Shown here piece after piece: positions 61,835-64,000 of a stretch of 64,000 nt of DNA. The stretch spans positions 55,138,074 to 55,202,073 of the forward strand of contig OX104113.1 of NCBI GenBank assembly GCA_944474755.1. Direction: 5' to 3'. How positions within the stretch are numbered: the first letter of the stretch is position 1; each line of letters opens with the position of its first letter. The translations under genes and the position numbers were made by a program. Below the pieces are notes generated by a model that saw only the letters and a program-made list of their open reading frames with translations, searched no databases and was not told the origin of the DNA. Origin of the DNA: Limnoperna fortunei (lineage: Eukaryota; Mollusca; Bivalvia; Mytilida; Modiolidae).

Positions 61835-62658
61835 CAACTGAGTCACACATTGAGTAGCTTGACTTAAATGTTCAGCTATTACTGATGAAAAGCTTAAAAA
61901 AACTCATTGAATTTTCTGAACAGCTGTTATCTGTATTCAGAATTGGTTGACCAGTAGATTGAAATACCTGAGAGGTTATTGTATTTTGACTATATTTAGT
62001 ATTTTCAATACATGAAATCTTTTTATTAATTTATTTAAATATATCTATGTTTTTAAACAATTGGACAGTGCACCATTTGGTTGGTCCTTAAAGGCATGAC
62101 CTACTTTTACTTCAATATGACCTCATTTGGATTAGTATAGATCTTCTGGCGACAGTAGAAAAAGAGGGAGATAATAGAATTTTAATTAGATTATTTCCTC
62201 TTTTTGTCCATATGGTTGCCATCACAGTACTTAGTTTAAGAAAATGTTATAAGGAGGCTTCTTTAAAACCACTTAATTAGTTGAAACCAAAGTATAAGAA
62301 AACCAGCACCACCCAGAGCAGCACACATTTTTCACCACTGTTACTGATGTATTGGATCACTAAGCAGTCAGAGAAACCATAACTAGCCACAAGTCTGTGT
62401 CACTGAGTACAGAAGTTATGTCATTACAGCCCCAGTTAGTTAAAATCAACCTGATGGTACCCGTGGTATTTGAATCTGCAACCTTTGTGTCAGCCAGTTA
62501 TAGTAAAAAAAATAAACTGCGAGACAGATAGACGCCATCTAAAAATTTTAAAATTATCTGAAACAAAAAGATAAAATTAAAACATCTCCAATCTGTAGCA
62601 TTGGTACTCGAAAATTGAATATAATTCTGAACAAAGTTCATTTTGGCATACATTTTTG

Positions 62659-63010
62659 TATACCCCTCATTTGAGCTGGGGTGTTCGTCTGTCTATCCCT
62701 TACACTTTCTCTTATGCGCAACTCCTCCTTCACTCTTGAATGGAATTTCATGAAACTTACAAATCTTTGTCACATAGTACCATTGTGCACCTGATACTAG
62801 TATTTAACATTTTGATCCAAATGATATTTGGGGTTTCCCATAGAAAAACATGGACTTAGTTATTCACATAAAGGGATAACCATCTCCACCAACTCCACCT
62901 ACAGCACTGGATGGAATTTAATGAAACTTTCACAGAATCTGTCACATAATGCCATTGTGCACCTGATATTTAACAATTTGATCAGATTGATATCTGGGGT
63001 TTCCAATAGA
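62659..63010 (+). repeat. TATACCCC-type repeat with two internal units
   Basis: TATACCCCTCATTTGAGCTG then GGGTG start. Two units of about 180 bp follow, with GGAATTT(C/A)ATGAAACTT, CCATTGTGCACCTGATA and ATATCTGGGGTTTCC. Same subfamily as 50297-50480. Confidence 0.65.
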
Positions 63011-63355
63011 CAAACATGGACTTTGTTTTTGAAAAAATGAATAAAAATTTAAGATTTTTTAAATTTTAAATTTATCAAATTTGCATTTGATTAATTTGTC
63101 CGTGGACATGTTGCTCAAAGTCCAGTCCAGATTGTAGCATGCTGAAGTAAGGCTTGTGAGCAAGGAAAAAAGGGCTCCTTGGTAATATATTTGTGTAGTG
63201 TGTACACATAATGAAGGTGTTCATGACCGAAGGATTTTTTTTATTTTTAATAACTTTTCTTTAAATTCCTGCCTGTTGCAACACTGGTGATGTTGCTGGT
63301 CAGGTCTTACAAACACACTTTATGTTCTAAAAAAACTTTGCAACTAACAAATTAA

Positions 63356-63720
63356 GAATTTGTAACTCAAGTTACAATTTTATGTTATTATTTTACTTAC
63401 CAAATGGACATATAACTATTAGGATTTCGGTCTCGGTTCAACCGTCTTTGACTCGCATATTACACAGGTGTTTTAAAACACCCTTCTAACTCAGAGTCTA
63501 CCCGTGTAATACTGCGCATGTTCCGTACGCGTACCCCTCAGTTTATCGGCGGAAACAAAACTAAAAGTTGTCTCCTAAGCTGAAACTTATCATAGGGGTG
63601 GCGGTGGGAAACTATTTGGTAAGTAAAATAATAACATAAAATTGTAACTTGAGTTACAAATTCTTAATTTTATTAATATTATTTTACTTACCAAATGGAC
63701 ATATAACTATTAGGATATGC
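63356..63720. mobile_element. Short inverted-repeat element (MITE) with flanking direct repeat
   Basis: 63356-63410 (AAGAATTTGTAACTCAAGTT…TTACTTACCAAATG) is the inverse of about 63612-63668 over more than 50 bp. The block ATTATTTTACTTACCAAATG, GACATATAACTATTAGGAT also recurs directly at about 63388-63427 and 63681-63719. No coding sequence. The GC content of the central part (63440-63600) is higher than its surroundings. Confidence 0.75.
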
Positions 63721-64000
63721 TTACCCAAGCAATGAACTCCAAATAGCTGTGGTGGGTGGTGTCAAATGATAAAGTTTCTCTTCATCTATTCACCATTCAT
63801 TCCATTCATCCATTTCAATGAATTATAAAATAGCAGTATGTATTTACATTATGTTTGAAGTTAAGTTCATCATGATAAAAACTATCACCAAAATATCAAA
63901 CAAAACTTGTGACGAGCGACTCGCCGGAAATATTAACATCATAATACTGTATATAAACATTATTAAACATTCTGTAAAACACTGACATCCAATACTTCTC
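63721..64000. other. Unassigned sequence
   Basis: No exon or repeat recognised. Presumably intron continuing toward the next RyR pore-domain exon. Confidence 0.4.

Larger units (their letters stand above)
61047..63355. other. RyR intron with scattered repeats
   Basis: Contains a SINE 3' fragment (61570-61685), a hairpin (61764-61834) and a TATACCCC-type repeat (62659-63010). A diverged 5' tip of the AGCTCACCTGACC family may lie at about 61123 (AGCTCAACTGACTG). No further RyR exon was recognised. Confidence 0.5.

Overview
The window is AT-rich, intron-rich animal DNA. It carries one recognisable host gene on the + strand: a central to C-terminal piece of a ryanodine receptor (RyR, the intracellular Ca2+-release channel). 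The dispersed repeats (elements starting AGCTCACCTGACC and ending in a CTAG hairpin, elements starting TATACCCC, tRNA-derived SINEs, Tx1-like LINEs, a DIRS retroelement) are of the kind I associate with bivalve mollusc genomes. The species call is inference from repeat type and protein similarity, not from a database search.

RyR: sixteen consecutive exons plus one alternative exon can be read from a partial exon at 11779-11896 (directly after a 200-N gap) to 60960-61046. All junctions keep frame, giving 580 codons. They cover the DFYW...SLTEYIQ region, the LEG/NVMNG region, EF-hand 1, EF-hand 2, the [21 protein letters not shown] region, a hydrophobic segment, a variable acidic linker (the divergent-region-1 position) and the first pore-domain helix (RNFY...LLFYK). 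The gene runs off both ends. The most interesting point is that EF-hand 1 is encoded twice, by adjacent exons of exactly 80 nt (32051-32130 and 32448-32527). Only use of exactly one of them preserves the frame, so they look like mutually exclusive exons. A third, eroded EF-hand-like block lies at 39338-39400. A 21-nt microexon (59917-59937) restores the expected spacing before the first pore helix.

1-11578 (left of the gap): a 10.98-kb inverted-repeat element (390-11372, TA duplication) appears to enclose a small tandem array, into which a Tx1-like LINE (1665-8715) and a tRNA-SINE (8876-9095) inserted. A second, antisense LINE (4433-6376) split the first one's reverse transcriptase. Each of these three has its own target-site duplication.

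11897-22235 (intron): a minus-strand DIRS-type tyrosine-recombinase retroelement begins within about 40 bp of the splice donor. It carries inverted terminal repeats, an internal complementary region, and Gag/RT/RNase H/recombinase remnants. It is itself interrupted by a SINE, a LINE with a 40-bp target duplication, a hAT-like element and a TATACCCC-type element.

22341-61000 (introns): four full-length copies of a 1.5-2.0-kb element with asymmetric inverted repeats and a 3' hairpin ending CTAG (Helentron-like), two of them head-to-tail; Tc1/mariner, IS630-like, pogo/Tigger-like and hAT-like remnants; a degenerate RT fragment; several long hairpins; and SINE fragments. From 61047 to the end there is only repeat and unassigned intronic DNA. 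No tRNA, rRNA or CRISPR locus is supported.
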